Below are positions 4,850 to 7,152 of a stretch of DNA of 7,152 nt, one piece after another (position 1 is the first letter of the stretch; each line of letters opens with the position of its first letter). The stretch covers positions 1 to 7,152 of the forward strand of contig DATKCJ010000101.1 in NCBI GenBank assembly GCA_035513275.1, in the 5' to 3' direction. A program made the position numbers and the translations under genes. This stretch comes from DATKCJ01 sp035513275 (GTDB lineage: Bacteria > Verrucomicrobiota > Verrucomicrobiia > Opitutales > Opitutaceae). The notes below the pieces were generated by a model. It was not told the origin of the DNA. It worked only from the letters and a program-made list of their open reading frames with translations, and did no database searches.

Positions 4850-7152
4850 GTGACGAAGCGATAGTCCTGCTCGACGAGAACGGCCGCATCGAGTTTGCGA
4901 ATGCAACGCTCGGCCGGTGGTGGAACGTGAACATCGCAGCGCTGATCGGCGACTCGTTCGCCAACCTCTTCGAGTTTGAGGTGATCTCAACGGATCAAGA
5001 GTGGCAGCAGACGCAGTGGATGGCGCTTCGCGACACTGCGACTGAGGGGCCGGTGGTGCTCACGATCCATGCGCGCTCGGGTCCCCCGCTTGATATCACG
5101 CTGCGCCTCGAGCGCACGACCGAAGGCGATAAGGTGCGCTACCTCGCCTACATCCGGAAATCGAACGTCGGCGACAAGGAGGAAGCCGCAAACGTCGCAG
5201 CGCGCGGTGGCAACACAGATTTCGGCAGTGAGCCTTCGGCAGACGGATCCGAACGGGGAACGAGCATGTTTGGCATCCTCGAGGCGGACTCCGATGTCGG
5301 GTTCTTCGATTTTGATTACCTCGCATCGCGCTACAACAGCTCGCCCAAGTGGTTCGCGATCCTCGGCCACTCGCCCGAGGGGCTGGCGCTCTCTGGATCC
5401 ATCTGGCGCGAACTCGTCCACGAGGAAGACTCCGCAGCAGCACCCGATGCCCCCTCGCGAAAGCACGCCGGCCAGCGCCGCCCTTTCTCGATCGATTTTC
5501 GCATTCGCAAGAGAGACTCCAGCTACCTTTGGGTGAACTGCACCGGCGTGCAGGTGCTGGGCCGCGAAGGCAACGTCGAGCGCGTCGCTGGCATGATGAC
5601 GGACATTCAGGAGCGGAAGGATTTCGAGGAACAGTGCCTCGCCGCCGAAGAACGCCTCGAGCGAATGGGTCAGGTGCCGGGGGTCGCGCTTTTCGATGTC
5701 GATTTTGAAGCGGGCTCTGCATGGTACTCGCCCGGTCTGGCGAAGGTGTTCGGTTATCGCGATGGCGAGTTCGATCCGTTGCCCGAGTCGCTCGGCAAGT
5801 TGCTTCCGAAGGGCGCGGGTGAGGTTCGCGCCTGGATCGCTGCCCACAAATCGGGCGAGTCGGTCGTCGCATTCCCTTCCCAGCTTACCCGCGCGGACGG
5901 AACGACGATCGCGGTGGACGTGCAGGTCATCCGCACCTTCGACCGTCGCAAGAACCTCCTGCGTGCCTCCGGCTTCATCCTGCCGTCGGGCAGCGACGAA
6001 CCGAGGCCACTCGGCATGCCAACGCGTCATGTCGGGACAGCCTTCGACGCGATCGTCGAGGGCGTCATCGTCACCGACTCGAAGGGCTCGATCCTGTTTC
6101 TGAATTCGAAGGCCTGCCAGCTCCTGCACTGCGACCGTGCAGAAGCGATCGGCAAGCCGGCATCGAGCGTCCTCAAGCTTCTCCATCGGATCACACTCGC
6201 GCCAGCAGTCGACCCGATCACACAAGTGATCGAGTCGGCGGAGCCCGTGCCGATCAACGACTCGTTTTCGATCCCCGGTGCGCAGGAGGCGGACATGCCG
6301 CACCGGATCGTTTTCTCATGCGATCCAGTGCCGAAAGACGACGGGGCGGTTGCAGGCACGGTGTTCGTCTTCCGGAATCCCGACGAACTCACGCTCACGC
6401 CGGACGAGCTCGTGCGTTCGAACCGATTCGAGAGCCTCGGCATGCTCGCCGGCGGTATCGCGCACGATTTCAACAATCTCCTCACAACGATTCTCGGCGG
6501 CATCTCGCTCGCGCGCGAAGCGGGCGACTTTTCGCAACTGGAGGACTCTGAAAAGGGCTGCATGACTGCCAAGGGTCTCACCCGCCAGCTTCTCTCGCTC
6601 GCGCGTGGCGGCGCGGACATGCGCCAGATACTCAATCCCGCGGAGGTGATATCGGAAGCAGTCCGCCTCGCGGCCGTCGGCACTCACGTGAAAGTCAACC
6701 TCGAGCTGGCGGAGGGATTGCACGTCATCCACGCCGATCGGAACGAGATCGTCCGCGTGTTCCAGAATCTCGTGATCAACTCGATCCAGGCGATCGAGGG
6801 CCCCGGCTCGGTCACGATCTCCGCCTCGAACGTGGAGCTCAACGCGGACGACGTGCCACCGCTGCACGGCGGCGATTACGTGCAGATCCAAGTCACGGAC
6901 ACCGGTTGCGGCATTCCGTCCGAACAGCTTCAGAGCATCTTCGAGCCGTTCTTCACCACGAAGAAAACCGGCACCGGCCTCGGTCTCGCGACGGTGCTTT
7001 CAATCATCAAAACGCACGGCGGCCAGGTCGGAGTCGACTCGACGGTCGGCAAGGGCACGACGTTCACGATCTTCCTGCCGCGCGCCGATCAGCCGGTCGC
7101 GGAGATTCAGCGCGAGGCGCCGACGCTGCGGTTCGGATCGGGCAGGATTCTC
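4846..7152 (+). CDS. PAS-domain sensor histidine kinase, probably hybrid (3' end outside window)
   Basis: One frame is open from GTG 4846 to the right edge (769 codons, no stop). No transmembrane segment or signal peptide is visible, so it is probably a cytosolic sensor. Four PAS-like modules can be read: residues ~3-105 (IVLLDENGRIEFANATLGRW), ~141-262 (GFFDFDYLASRYNSS... ending in the PAC-like VAGMMTDIQERKDFEE), ~272-385 (GVALFDVDFEAGSAWYSPG) and ~396-515 (AIVEGVIVTDSKGSILFLNS). The dimerisation/phosphoacceptor box is SLGMLAGGIAHDFNNLL with His540. The ATPase domain shows the N box FQNLVINSIQAI (Asn641, Asn645), DTGCGIP (Asp685), IFEPFFTTK (698-706) and GTGLGLATV (709-717). The 'GGIAHDFNN' box is typical of NtrB-like and PAS-hybrid kinases. 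After the ATPase domain a linker ends in GSGRIL, which in such hybrids begins the first strand of a receiver domain. No Shine-Dalgarno site precedes the GTG; coupling to the short frame upstream is possible. The signal it senses is unknown. Confidence 0.94.
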   Translation, partial: MSDEAIVLLDENGRIEFANATLGRWWNVNIAALIGDSFANLFEFEVISTDQEWQQTQWMALRDTATEGPVVLTIHARSGPPLDITLRLERTTEGDKVRYLAYIRKSNVGDKEEAANVAARGGNTDFGSEPSADGSERGTSMFGILEADSDVGFFDFDYLASRYNSSPKWFAILGHSPEGLALSGSIWRELVHEEDSAAAPDAPSRKHAGQRRPFSIDFRIRKRDSSYLWVNCTGVQVLGREGNVERVAGMMTDIQERKDFEEQCLAAEERLERMGQVPGVALFDVDFEAGSAWYSPGLAKVFGYRDGEFDPLPESLGKLLPKGAGEVRAWIAAHKSGESVVAFPSQLTRADGTTIAVDVQVIRTFDRRKNLLRASGFILPSGSDEPRPLGMPTRHVGTAFDAIVEGVIVTDSKGSILFLNSKACQLLHCDRAEAIGKPASSVLKLLHRITLAPAVDPITQVIESAEPVPINDSFSIPGAQEADMPHRIVFSCDPVPKDDGAVAGTVFVFRNPDELTLTPDELVRSNRFESLGMLAGGIAHDFNNLLTTILGGISLAREAGDFSQLEDSEKGCMTAKGLTRQLLSLARGGADMRQILNPAEVISEAVRLAAVGTHVKVNLELAEGLHVIHADRNEIVRVFQNLVINSIQAIEGPGSVTISASNVELNADDVPPLHGGDYVQIQVTDTGCGIPSEQLQSIFEPFFTTKKTGTGLGLATVLSIIKTHGGQVGVDSTVGKGTTFTIFLPRADQPVAEIQREAPTLRFGSGRIL

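Noticed and set aside
3881..4990. Long minus-strand open frame opposite hemH
   Set aside because: It lies over unmistakable ferrochelatase coding sequence, and its own product shows no recognisable family features.
4987..6303. Long minus-strand open frame (438 codons) opposite the histidine kinase
   Set aside because: Its product is Arg- and Ala-rich, without motifs, while the plus-strand frame carries all kinase motifs. Long antisense frames are expected opposite G+C-rich genes.
1..7152. tRNA or rRNA genes, CRISPR arrays, IS transposases and integrases
   Set aside because: I looked on both strands and saw no tRNA-like cloverleaf, regularly spaced repeat array or transposase/integrase motif.

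Overview
This is a G+C-rich bacterial window with almost no recognisable Shine-Dalgarno sites. It carries two housekeeping enzymes, a signalling kinase and one accessory insertion. The source is probably a Gram-negative environmental bacterium. Verrucomicrobiota is my best guess, from the overall style of the proteins and a BatE-like SH3 tail at the left edge. No marker gene is present, so this is an inference only.

Left edge (1-692): the 3' end of a plus-strand gene encoding a membrane-anchored, SH3-like C-terminus stops at 287. A gene-free stretch with a perfect 16-bp inverted repeat follows. Then comes a minus-strand fragment (543-656) that is a second, diverged copy of the 3' end of gpmI.

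Centre (693-3167, minus strand): gpmI (cofactor-independent phosphoglycerate mutase, glycolysis/gluconeogenesis) is complete. A zeta-toxin-like P-loop ATPase gene of the COG4185 type follows 45 bases after its stop codon. This protein carries about 90 extra C-terminal residues that resemble the small partner protein often encoded next to such ATPases, so it looks like a fused toxin-antitoxin. Because the ATPase gene lies between the gpmI 3' end and the gpmI fragment, it appears to be an insertion or duplication at the gpmI terminus. This is the most unusual feature of the window.

Right half (3168-7152, plus strand): a short leader with two palindromes abuts the gpmI start. It is followed by a small gene of unknown function, then hemH (ferrochelatase, last step of heme synthesis, with a four-cysteine segment). 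A possible 40-residue membrane peptide comes next. Its stop codon overlaps the GTG start of a large soluble sensor histidine kinase with four PAS-like domains. The kinase runs off the right edge, apparently just as a receiver domain begins. The plus-strand genes are closely spaced and may be co-transcribed. No functional link between heme synthesis and the kinase can be shown from the sequence.
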